Source: Comamonas testosteroni (GTDB taxonomy: Bacteria > Pseudomonadota > Gammaproteobacteria > Burkholderiales > Burkholderiaceae_C). Taken from it: a stretch of 60,482 bases of DNA. Of this stretch, positions 51,758 through 58,833 are shown one piece after another. Every line of letters starts with the position of its first letter. The first letter of the stretch is position 1. The position numbers and the translations under genes were made by a program. The DNA lies in assembly GCF_003569915.1 (NCBI RefSeq), contig NZ_KZ984466.1, positions 1-60,482 on the forward strand, written 5' to 3'. Below the pieces are notes generated by a model. The model was given only the letters and a program-made list of their open reading frames with translations. It had not been told where the DNA came from and made no database searches.

Positions 51758-53275
51758 TTAATCAATTTCAAGCCTAGCATTTGTAAATACAGATGCCTCT
51801 CTGAGGGCTTGTTTCAGTATGTCCCTATCTCCAGGCTTGCACGGGAATTTCGGGAGTACGAGTGATATGCATTTGCGATTTATATGCAACACCTGCAATT
51901 TTTGGTCTGGTGCATTGCCAATAGATATCCTGTCAATTTGTGTCATAGGCTCCTCTTCAGCAAGTATCCAATCGTTGATTACATGCGATGTAGTCACCCC
52001 TTCTCCGTCTTTTAAATTCAGAAAAACATGATCAGCAATACGCAGCTTGATCTGGCCAGAAAGTAAATGGGGGGCTGTAATGACATTCCCAGATGAGTGC
52101 ACTCGGATATTTCCTCGCCTCAAGCTCATTGCCCTTTTTCGCAGCCAGTGTAGTTCTGGGAGGGTGTGGCCGGGTTTCACGAGTACAGCACTTCCGCCCA
52201 ACATCAGCCGGTAGACACTAGCCAAATGCGCAAGAGTTGTATCAATTTGAGGTACATCGCAATAGAACGGGTGCTCAATTGATTCAAGCATTGAACGTGA
52301 ATACGGTGATCCACTAGGGACAATGGGCAATATCGCCTTGCCTGTAGTCACAAGCACCTTGGTGCTTAAATATTCAGAATACAGAAGCAACTCTGGGTGG
52401 AATGAAGTAAGTGGCTGAAAATACTCCTCAACGATGAATGGATGGCCCTTTTCTGCTTCAACTCTCATAAGGACTTGAGATACAGCACGCTGAAATGCAC
52501 TTTTGGCTTTCTCATACCATCCACTGCCATCCTCACGAATTATTTCCATTCGAGGGCCAGTAGTGTCACATATGCGTGGAAGACAAACTAAGCTGTCCAC
52601 GCCTGGTCGTGTATAGACCACCCCGCCCCAAACTAAACAAAAGCCTCTGTGGACTGATCCAATGTCAATGAATACATCTATTCCGTCCACATCAACAAAG
52701 TAGATATTTTCTTCACGCTCCAGTCTCTCCACCTCCTCTCCGTTGATGAAGACCGGAATAGGACAGGCGCGAAATATGCTTGCACCACCTTCTTCCCCTT
52801 GAGCAAATGCCCAAGGATCTTCTACCCCAATGGCAGCAATGCTCATTCCTCCCGAACCATCAAAAGGCTCTGTACCCCATGGCAAACCTGAAATCACTTG
52901 TGCCAGGTTGAGTCTCGACAATCTACCTTGACTCGTTACTTGGATTTCATTTCCAAAAAATAGAAGTTGCGCCACATCCAAACCAAAGCTGGAAAGAAGG
53001 TCTAGGCATTCAGTTTCTGCCTCTCTCTCCCAGTTGGATTGGATATGCGATATGGGTATTGAGGGGCCATCGTGCGAAAACCTGAATTCATCAGATGAAA
53101 TCTGAATTTCGATTTTCCTTGCTCCAGAGTAGATGGCTCCGCGAACTAGGGAGTCAGTAATTTCCATAGCAGAAATCCCAGAGTACGGATTCGCAAGGAG
53201 TGATGCGAGTGCGGTGTGTGGAGACTTATAAGAGGGCATGCGCTCGGATTGATTGCTTAATACGCCAAATGGCAT
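51758..53275 (-). CDS. GHKL-ATPase-like protein
   Basis: A 505-residue protein. SAMEITDSLVRGAIYSGARK (Glu38 as the N-box glutamate; the usual Asn is Ser) and EFRFSHDGPSIPIS (Asp69-Gly70 as the D-x-G-x-G box) fit an Hsp90/MutL-type nucleotide-binding fold in degenerate form. The remainder has no recognised domain. A start at Met13 (MPSYKSPHTA) is possible. Monocistronic, next to the candidate large RNA. It could be a chaperone- or defence-like protein; not established. Confidence 0.45.
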   Translation of the reverse strand: MPFGVLSNQSERMPSYKSPHTALASLLANPYSGISAMEITDSLVRGAIYSGARKIEIQISSDEFRFSHDGPSIPISHIQSNWEREAETECLDLLSSFGLDVAQLLFFGNEIQVTSQGRLSRLNLAQVISGLPWGTEPFDGSGGMSIAAIGVEDPWAFAQGEEGGASIFRACPIPVFINGEEVERLEREENIYFVDVDGIDVFIDIGSVHRGFCLVWGGVVYTRPGVDSLVCLPRICDTTGPRMEIIREDGSGWYEKAKSAFQRAVSQVLMRVEAEKGHPFIVEEYFQPLTSFHPELLLYSEYLSTKVLVTTGKAILPIVPSGSPYSRSMLESIEHPFYCDVPQIDTTLAHLASVYRLMLGGSAVLVKPGHTLPELHWLRKRAMSLRRGNIRVHSSGNVITAPHLLSGQIKLRIADHVFLNLKDGEGVTTSHVINDWILAEEEPMTQIDRISIGNAPDQKLQVLHINRKCISLVLPKFPCKPGDRDILKQALREASVFTNARLEID

Positions 53276-53380
53276 GTATCAACAATACCGACTATCACTC
53301 CTCTTTTTCGAGGCTAATCTTCTCTTTGATGCGTGCTTTTCTCCTGACATGCATCGTTAAATGACTTGGATGTTGTTAGT

Positions 53381-54005
53381 GAGTGGACCCGGCTACGCAG
53401 GCAGTCAAAAAACTGCGTAGTCTTCTCGCATCACTGCGAGTTACATCTGACCCCGCTTAACACGGGCGCAAATGCAGGTATGGCTTGGTAGTAGCCAACT
53501 TCTCCAGCGAATGCTGGAATCGGATATCAGTCTTCAACGTGGGGAGAACCACGTTGCGCGTTCTGAGTTCCTTTGCAACCGTATATCTCTCAACTGCTTT
53601 CTCTTCCGCATGGTGACGGCAAAAGCAGGTGAACCTCGACTCGGTTGCGCCCACACAGGGCATAGGAAATCAGGGGTACGACTGAACAGAAACCTGTACC
53701 CGGTAATACGGGCGGGATTCACTAAGTTCTATCTTTCGATGTGTGCCTCTACTAGAGAACACAGAGGGTGCCGAACATGCGGCAGGGTTGGCGATGGCCA
53801 AGTGCTCATGACGAGCGGGTGCTCAAAGGAGCCGAACAGGACATTGGCTGCTACGAGCCGGTGCCCAGGTCCAAAGGGACAGCAAAGCAGGCCAAAAGGC
53901 CTAGGGGTGAGCCTTGAGGCTCGGGGTTGAAGGACTCAAGAGTCAATCAGGTGCCGCTGGGGCAAGGTGGAGTCCACTGGGGACCAACAGCCACTCGGGC
54001 TGAGT
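53381..54005 (+). ncRNA. Candidate large structured noncoding RNA
   Basis: About 620 bp with more than twelve consecutive perfect or near-perfect hairpins: CTACGCAG/CTGCGTAG, CTCGCA/TGCGAG, CAACGTGG/CCACGTTG, AACC/GGTT, GCCC/GGGC, GGGTAC/GTACCC, CCTCT/AGAGG, TGCCG/CGGCA, GTCC/GGAC, GGCC/GGCC, GAGCC/GGCTC, ACTC/GAGT, GTCC/GGAC and CACTC/GAGTG. GAGTGG at 53381 can also pair with CCACTC at 53991, closing the whole. Loops read as purine-rich (AAA, GGAGAA, GAAC) on the plus strand, favouring that direction. No convincing ORF fits. Class unknown. Confidence 0.55.
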
Positions 54006-54493
54006 GATGCGAATGATAAGTCACATTTCGGGAACAGTTGCTTTTGTGCTGTGTGTCGGTAGTTGCTTCTATTCGCGCTTGGAATTTCCAAAACTTGCGG
54101 TTTGATCTTGATCTGTAAGGCTATTTTGACTGCTTCTCTTTCCGAAAGATGTGCCGAAAAATATTTTTGCGAAGTTAGTTTTTCACAGAATTCCAGTGTC
54201 CTTGGCCCTGTTTTGGACTCATTGCAGATGGACAACAATCGTGGAAGCAGACAAGTAGTAGCCTGGTGCATGCTGATGAGCACCCCTGGATACGCTGTCA
54301 ACGCGGAGACGATTTCAGGGGATTCGGTAAGTTCCAGGTTGGTAGATTGCGTGAAATATGCCAAACGACAAACTTTGAGTTCACATACAAAGTATGTTTC
54401 AGCCGATGCTTGCTCCGAACACTGGGCCAGTTCTAGCCCAAAGCGGCCCAATGGTGGTCCAACAGTCATCGTTTCAAAGTCGTTGTGGACCAT
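53936..54493 (-). CDS. Doubtful open frame
   Basis: A 185-codon open frame overlapping the RNA candidate at one end and the centromere array at the other. The middle (about 54010-54400) has plausible protein composition (LSEREAVKIALQIKIKPQVL), with a possible internal start at MHQATTCLLP. No Shine-Dalgarno or promoter stands out. Kept only as a weak possibility. Confidence 0.2.
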   Translation of the reverse strand: MVHNDFETMTVGPPLGRFGLELAQCSEQASAETYFVCELKVCRLAYFTQSTNLELTESPEIVSALTAYPGVLISMHQATTCLLPRLLSICNESKTGPRTLEFCEKLTSQKYFSAHLSEREAVKIALQIKIKPQVLEIPSANRSNYRHTAQKQLFPKCDLSFASLSPSGCWSPVDSTLPQRHLIDS

Positions 54494-54712
54494 AAGCGGC
54501 CCACGTTGGACCAGAAATGGGCCAGAATAATATTAGGTTAGGTATGCCTGGGCCAGAACTGGTCCAGTACGGCCCGCAATTGGACCGGGAGTCACTGATT
54601 CTTATATGTGCGGGCCAGATTTGGCCCAATAAGGGCCGGATGTGGACCATGGAAGAATTTGGAGTATCGGAAGTGGGCCAATAGTGGGCCAGATTGGACA
54701 GTATCAGGCCCA
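54424..54712. repeat. Phased GGNCC hexamer array, probable centromere
   Basis: Twenty hexamers of the form GGNCCN (GGGCCA, GGACCA, GGCCCA, GGTCCA and single-base variants such as 54435 and 54696) start at 54424, 54435, 54445, 54456; 54487, 54498, 54508, 54519; 54550, 54561, 54571, 54582; 54612, 54623, 54633, 54644; 54675, 54686, 54696, 54707. Spacing within groups is 11/10/11 and between groups 30-31, so group period is 62-63 bp and all sites face one side of the helix. It lies 138 bp before the ParM-like gene: a parC-type centromere and operator. Confidence 0.85.
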
Positions 54713-54849
54713 GCATTTGCCATACAAAAATCGGACTTAGGCAATCAGTGGTGAGTGCTGAAGGTAATTGCCGCTAATGAGCGATCTTTTTCAATCAAAT
54801 TCAATTGATGAATCTGCCACCATCTTTGACATCTTTTGGGAGTTAAAGA

Positions 54850-55911
54850 ATGGATAAAGCAAGCACGTTTGTCATCCCTAATGCAGCGGGTGATATTGGA
54901 TATTTTTCAACCAAAATTGCAAGCAAAGCGAATGACAAATTGGAAACCATGGCGTTTCCATCGCAGTGTGCTCGTGTAATGGGAGAGCAAATTATCAGCG
55001 TTGGCATGACCTCGTTGTCTGGGGTTAATGTTGAAGTTGAAGGAACAAGTTATTTTGTCGGCCCTGATTCAGCATTGCAGACTAAAGGGCGTGAGTCACG
55101 AACAATCTCGGAAAACTTTGTAGAGACACCAGAATACATGGCGCTCTACAAAGGCGCCCTGCATTATATTTTGCGAAATTATGCATCGCAGATTAAAGGT
55201 ATGGAAAAGGTGGCAATCAAGCGGTTAGTAGCGGGATTACCCATGAATACTTTTACAGAAAAAAAGGAGAAGTTGAGAAAACTCATGGAGGGTACTCACA
55301 CTATTCCAACTCCAGAAGGCAAGTCAATTAATGTGGAGGTGCGCTCAGTTACTATCATCCCTCAGCCGCAAGGAGCTATGATTAATTCTGGGGTGAAGAT
55401 GCCTCAGGCAGAGATGGCTGATTATTACAAGCAAAACCTGTTGATAATTGACCTTGGTGGTGGAACTTGCGACTGGTTGCTGAGCAACAACCGTAAATTT
55501 ATTTCTGAACGCTCTAGTGCCTATCAAAAAGGTGTTCTTGCTTGTGTTTATGCAATTTGCGAAGCAATAAAAAAGGATTTGAAAACAGACCCTCTTGTGG
55601 TTCAGCGAATCGATGACGCTCTATGCTTATCTAAGAAGTCTTTCAAACTAAGTGGACGCGAATACATGGTTGCTGATTTAATGCCTCATGCGAACCACAT
55701 CTTGAATGAGTGCCTTAATCAAATTATCACTTCGGTAGGCTCTTTGAACAGCGTGGATAAAATAATCTTCACGGGTGGTGGTGGCCGTATGCTCTATGAA
55801 CAAGCCATGGATGTCTGGCCAGAATATAGACAGGTAATGACAATTGATGACAACCCAGTTTTCTCAATTGTTACCGGCATGTACCATATTGGTGAGATAC
55901 TGAATGCCTGA
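54850..55911 (+). CDS. ParM/StbA-like actin ATPase
   Basis: A 353-residue actin-like protein: phosphate-1 region AAGDIGYFSTKIAS (12-25), phosphate-2 IIDLGGGTCDWLL (199-211) and adenosine motif IIFTGGGGRMLYEQA (305-319). Such proteins polymerise to push plasmid copies apart (type II partition). A Shine-Dalgarno (GGGAG) precedes the ATG; the centromere array is upstream and the partner gene overlaps its stop by 8 bp. Confidence 0.88.
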   Translation: MDKASTFVIPNAAGDIGYFSTKIASKANDKLETMAFPSQCARVMGEQIISVGMTSLSGVNVEVEGTSYFVGPDSALQTKGRESRTISENFVETPEYMALYKGALHYILRNYASQIKGMEKVAIKRLVAGLPMNTFTEKKEKLRKLMEGTHTIPTPEGKSINVEVRSVTIIPQPQGAMINSGVKMPQAEMADYYKQNLLIIDLGGGTCDWLLSNNRKFISERSSAYQKGVLACVYAICEAIKKDLKTDPLVVQRIDDALCLSKKSFKLSGREYMVADLMPHANHILNECLNQIITSVGSLNSVDKIIFTGGGGRMLYEQAMDVWPEYRQVMTIDDNPVFSIVTGMYHIGEILNA

Positions 55912-56524
55912 TGATCCAATCAGCCTTAGACCACGGATGACAATAAATGTCGATCTGCATCCTGAGTTGTATGACCTATTTCGACGCACCCCAGAGAAAA
56001 GGCATAATGCATTAGCAATGCAAATGCTTGTTCGCTTGGCGACGATTGAGCGATACTCGACAATTAGAACCGTGTTTCAAACCCGCGATTGGAATCGTAG
56101 GTCACGAGGATTGTCAAATGCTAAGGCTGATGATCAGATTGGTTTGCGCCCTAGGCTGACAATTTTCAAAGACCTTCACCCAGAGTTGTACGAGAAGTTT
56201 AAAAGAACCTCTTCCAACAGCCATAACGGCCTAGCTATGCAAATGCTTTCACGCATGGCAGAGTTAGATCAGCACGCGGGTCTTGGAGAAGTGACATCTA
56301 CGCATGATGTTATTTCTGATAGGTTTGCAACCATGGGGTCAAAACAGGTTACAACTACCGACCCAGATATAGTTATAAAAGAACCCGTAACTGCACCAGA
56401 AACATCACCGGCACCAGCTGTTATTAACGAAGCTATAGAAGTTGAAAAATCACCAGACTCCTCTACAGAGGATCTGAGCATTCTTGCCCTAAAGAATGCA
56501 GTTGGTGATATGTTTATGCAGTGA
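55904..56524 (+). CDS. Tandem RHH-like centromere adaptor (ParR-like)
   Basis: A 206-residue protein with two copies of the same about 44-residue unit: ISLRPRMTINVDLHPELYDL...HNALAMQMLVRLATIE (7-49) and IGLRPRLTIFKDLHPELYEK...HNGLAMQMLSRMAELD (79-122). The strand-helix-helix pattern fits a ribbon-helix-helix fold, so one chain could form the whole DNA-binding dimer. The C-terminal tail (about 80 residues, Pro/Thr/Glu-rich) ends in a helix (LSILALKNAVGDMFMQ) that could contact the actin. Overlaps the actin gene; likely binds the GGNCC array. Confidence 0.75.
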   Translation: MPDDPISLRPRMTINVDLHPELYDLFRRTPEKRHNALAMQMLVRLATIERYSTIRTVFQTRDWNRRSRGLSNAKADDQIGLRPRLTIFKDLHPELYEKFKRTSSNSHNGLAMQMLSRMAELDQHAGLGEVTSTHDVISDRFATMGSKQVTTTDPDIVIKEPVTAPETSPAPAVINEAIEVEKSPDSSTEDLSILALKNAVGDMFMQ

Positions 56525-56525
56525 T

Positions 56526-56553
56526 TTGCGTCAAATGGTCATTTCAGCATAAT
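56526..56553 (+). promoter_or_regulatory. TTGCGYCAAA-type promoter (gene 56574-56873)
   Basis: ATTTGCGTCAAATG with TTGCGT at 56526-56531, 16-bp spacer, CATAAT at 56548-56553, starting 2 bp after the upstream stop codon. Confidence 0.75.
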
Positions 56554-56573
56554 GAATGAAAGGAAGGGACGCA

Positions 56574-56873
56574 ATGAAACAATATCGACTTGACTATATT
56601 GCTATGCATGATGATTTGGGTAATCCCATAAGCACGGCCCCTATCACCATCAAGACATTTGTGCCTGTATTGAATAATATGGTGGCCTATCTTGCCTTTG
56701 TGCGTAGAGTAGTCGCAGATGCTAAAGCCTTCAATATGGGCTTCTGTGGGCAAGTGCCTTTTGACTTTTATGTATCAAGAGCTAAACATTACGGCTATCT
56801 CTATACTGAAGTCCCAAAGGGCTTGGTCGAAGCTTTGAAATTCTACAAAGACTTCTTCGTTAGGATGCTCTGA
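56574..56873 (+). CDS. Small unknown protein
   Basis: A 99-residue protein (MKQYRLDYIAMHDDLGNPIS). The ATG at 56574 is preferred over that at 56556 because AAGGAAGGG precedes it at the right distance and the -10 at 56548-56553 leaves little room for the upstream one. No domain recognised. Own promoter and terminator. Confidence 0.65.
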   Translation: MKQYRLDYIAMHDDLGNPISTAPITIKTFVPVLNNMVAYLAFVRRVVADAKAFNMGFCGQVPFDFYVSRAKHYGYLYTEVPKGLVEALKFYKDFFVRML

Positions 56874-56878
56874 CTGGT

Positions 56879-56919
56879 GAAAAAAAAGCCCGCTGTAGAA
56901 ATACAGCGGGCTTTTTTGT
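56879..56919. terminator. Bidirectional intrinsic terminator
   Basis: AAAAAAAGCCCGCTGTA-gaaa-TACAGCGGGCTTTTTTG between convergent genes. Confidence 0.92.
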
Positions 56920-56923
56920 TTAA

Positions 56924-57601
56924 TTAAGGCCGGCCAGTGAAGGCCTTTCCATGATTCCAGCGTCCGTTAAAGTGAGCGCTGTATTGGGATGCAATAACTG
57001 GAGTGCCCCACAAAACAACCACGTTCTCGCTGTTGGAGTGCGCAGCTGCTTTGCTGTAATTAAAGGAACCAGTTTGGACATGGGCACCATCACTGATGAT
57101 CACCTTGTCATGAAAAATGGCAAATTGACCATTGATGCGGACTTCGGCACCTGCAGTCAAGAGGCTTGAAAGGGCAGACAAAGCATACTTGGACCCTTGG
57201 GAGGTTATGTTTTGCTTTTCGTCTACCAGCACCCTCACCTGCACGCCACGACGACGTGCGTTGATTAAGGCGCGTGTCACTTCTGAAGATGTAAAGCTGT
57301 AGGCCATAACGTCAAGGCTTTTGGTGCTTGAGTTGATAGTTTTCAGTACAAGCGCCAAAGCACTACCTTCCGGTGAAAACCCGACTTCGACCTTACCTGC
57401 TGCACCAGGTACAGGGGTTTGATCCAAACCCGGAGCGACAGAATGAACGGCTTTGGCCGCACTTTGAAAAATCCCTACGTAGTCGAATGCAGTTGCATTG
57501 GTCACTATGGTGTAAACCAAAGTGAGAACGACAGCCGCACGAATCTCACGCCGCTTTAGGATTGTCATCATGCTCATATATTGATTGCGAATAAAGTTCA
57601 T
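56924..57601 (-). CDS. Nuc-type phospholipase D-superfamily nuclease
   Basis: A 225-residue protein with a hydrophobic N-terminal signal/anchor (AAVVLTLVYTIVTNATAF) and a single PLD motif: HDKVIISD (His164, Lys166, Asp171) followed by TGSFNYSKAAAHSNSENV. This is the layout of the dimeric, periplasmic endonuclease Nuc of plasmid pKM101 and relatives on conjugative plasmids. Leader-controlled. Alternative starts at Met9 or Met11. Confidence 0.85.
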   Translation of the reverse strand: MNFIRNQYMSMMTILKRREIRAAVVLTLVYTIVTNATAFDYVGIFQSAAKAVHSVAPGLDQTPVPGAAGKVEVGFSPEGSALALVLKTINSSTKSLDVMAYSFTSSEVTRALINARRRGVQVRVLVDEKQNITSQGSKYALSALSSLLTAGAEVRINGQFAIFHDKVIISDGAHVQTGSFNYSKAAAHSNSENVVVLWGTPVIASQYSAHFNGRWNHGKAFTGRP

Positions 57602-57715
57602 GGCTGGAAGTATGTAAATGCAGCCATAGCCTTGCGGCAAGGACCGCAAGGGTTAAGAAAAGATGCCCAAAGGCACGGATTGAGGCCTAAGCCGCAAACT
57701 TTGGAGTAGCTTCTA
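57602..57715 (-). promoter_or_regulatory. Structured 5' leader, copy 23 (PLD nuclease)
   Basis: Middle hairpin CCTTGCGG/CCGCAAGG (57630-57637 with 57644-57651). Last hairpin ATGGCTG/CAGCCAT, with the start codon in its 3' arm. First GTGCC-ttt-GGGCAT. -10 less clear than in most copies. Confidence 0.82.
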
Positions 57716-57847
57716 TGCAATGCAAACCAAGACAGGCATTACGTAGAAGCTGTATTTGAAGGGAGGCCAATAAGTCAGCCTTCTGGTGATAGGACGGCAC
57801 CAAGACCGCCTAAAGATTCTCCCACGAAGTCGTAGCAATGCAAAGCG

Positions 57848-58207
57848 TCAGTTCGGTGGGGCGAGAAATCCAAGGTACTTGGCCATATCGATCAGGCGTT
57901 TCGCTTTGCTGCAATCGCCCTGCGAGGATTGCCACAATGCACTGACCTTGATCTCAAAAGACGATTGTGCGTATTTGTAGGCCGACTCGGAGTCTTCCAT
58001 TTCCATCGCGGCGCGGCGCAGTTTGGTGGCCGCATATTGGTTCGCATTGTCTGAATACATCTGACCACGGCAAGAGTGCATTGCCACGACCGAGGCTGCT
58101 GCACCCGCAGTGAGCAGGTCCATCTCTTCTTGCCAGGTTGCGTGAGCTGGTGACGCCACAAGCATGGCCATGGCCAGGGAGATCAGAAATTTCTTCGTGC
58201 GTTTCAT
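57848..58207 (-). CDS. Exported small protein
   Basis: A 119-residue protein with a Sec signal peptide (MKRTKKFLISLAMAMLVASP, cleavage after AHA) and two Cys in the mature part (MHSCRGQMY, QGDCSKAK). Mainly helical. No leader. Function unknown. Confidence 0.7.
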   Translation of the reverse strand: MKRTKKFLISLAMAMLVASPAHATWQEEMDLLTAGAAASVVAMHSCRGQMYSDNANQYAATKLRRAAMEMEDSESAYKYAQSSFEIKVSALWQSSQGDCSKAKRLIDMAKYLGFLAPPN

Positions 58208-58329
58208 AAGTGGTGCCCAGCTTAGATCTGCACGACGCAAAAGAAGATGCTCAATGATGAGCCATTTCAGGTATATTAATAGGACTTTCCTTCGGGACTG
58301 TGTTGCCTTGTGCAATCTTTACTCTGTCT

Positions 58330-58458
58330 GTTGATGCTTCTGCATTGACCTCCAAACTTCTGCGCCCTACTAGGGTCGCGGCAGGCATTCAACTGATCAA
58401 CAACTCGTTGGGCACACAGCCCTACGGGGCGTGCCTATCTACCTCTATGGAGACTCGC
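58330..58458 (+). promoter_or_regulatory. Structured 5' leader, copy 24, plus strand
   Basis: The only plus-strand copy: TGCTTCTGCA; GCG(C)CCTA/TAGGG(T)CGC; GGGCAC..GCCC followed by GGGGCGTG; last hairpin GCGTGC/GCATGC (one G-U) enclosing TGGAG and containing the start codon. Confidence 0.65.
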
Positions 58459-58707
58459 ATGCATTCGATCAAAAACGTGCAGGCAAATAAACCATCCTCA
58501 AACAACTTGCTTTCGTTTAAGCTGAAGTCGTTTGTGAAACGCTTCATCAATGATGAAGAAAACAAGAGCAATCCACTTGACGAACAAGTCATGGTGATTC
58601 TTGCATTCGCTGTCCTAGCGTACTTCGTGGGAGATTGGCTTTTCAGCTATATCGACCAAAACTTTCTTTCCGTAGCTTGCAAAGCAAAATACTTTGTTTC
58701 TCCGTGA
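58459..58707 (+). CDS. Small single-pass membrane protein, leader-controlled
   Basis: An 82-residue protein (MHSIKNVQANKPSSNNLLSF): basic N-terminal part, then one transmembrane helix (VMVILAFAVLAYFVGDWLFS). The ATG at 58459 is chosen from its position in the last hairpin of the leader. A terminator follows. Function unknown. Confidence 0.6.
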   Translation: MHSIKNVQANKPSSNNLLSFKLKSFVKRFINDEENKSNPLDEQVMVILAFAVLAYFVGDWLFSYIDQNFLSVACKAKYFVSP

Positions 58708-58719
58708 AGAAGCAATCAA

Positions 58720-58757
58720 CAAAGACCGCACTTTTAACAAAGTGCGGTCTTTTTTTG
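58720..58757. terminator. Bidirectional intrinsic terminator
   Basis: AAAGACCGCACTTT-taac-AAAGTGCGGTCTTTTTTT downstream of gene 58459-58707. Confidence 0.92.
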
Positions 58758-58833
58758 TTCAGAAGAAAATTGCAACAAATGAGCCGTGGCTATACAGGTC
58801 AACCTCTGATCAAAGTTTCCTGGAGGAATCTCT

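Noticed and set aside
53464..53475. GGCGCAAAT as a further TTGCGY promoter
   Set aside because: The flanking bases do not complete the CAAA palindrome half and no -10 lies 16 bp away in either direction.
53381..54005. Group II or group I intron
   Set aside because: No GUGYG-type 5' end, no recognisable domain V hairpin, no intron-encoded reverse transcriptase and no interrupted host gene.
54063..54530. Plus-strand open frame of 155 codons
   Set aside because: Ends inside the phased centromere array and overlaps the minus-strand frame; neither has translation signals.
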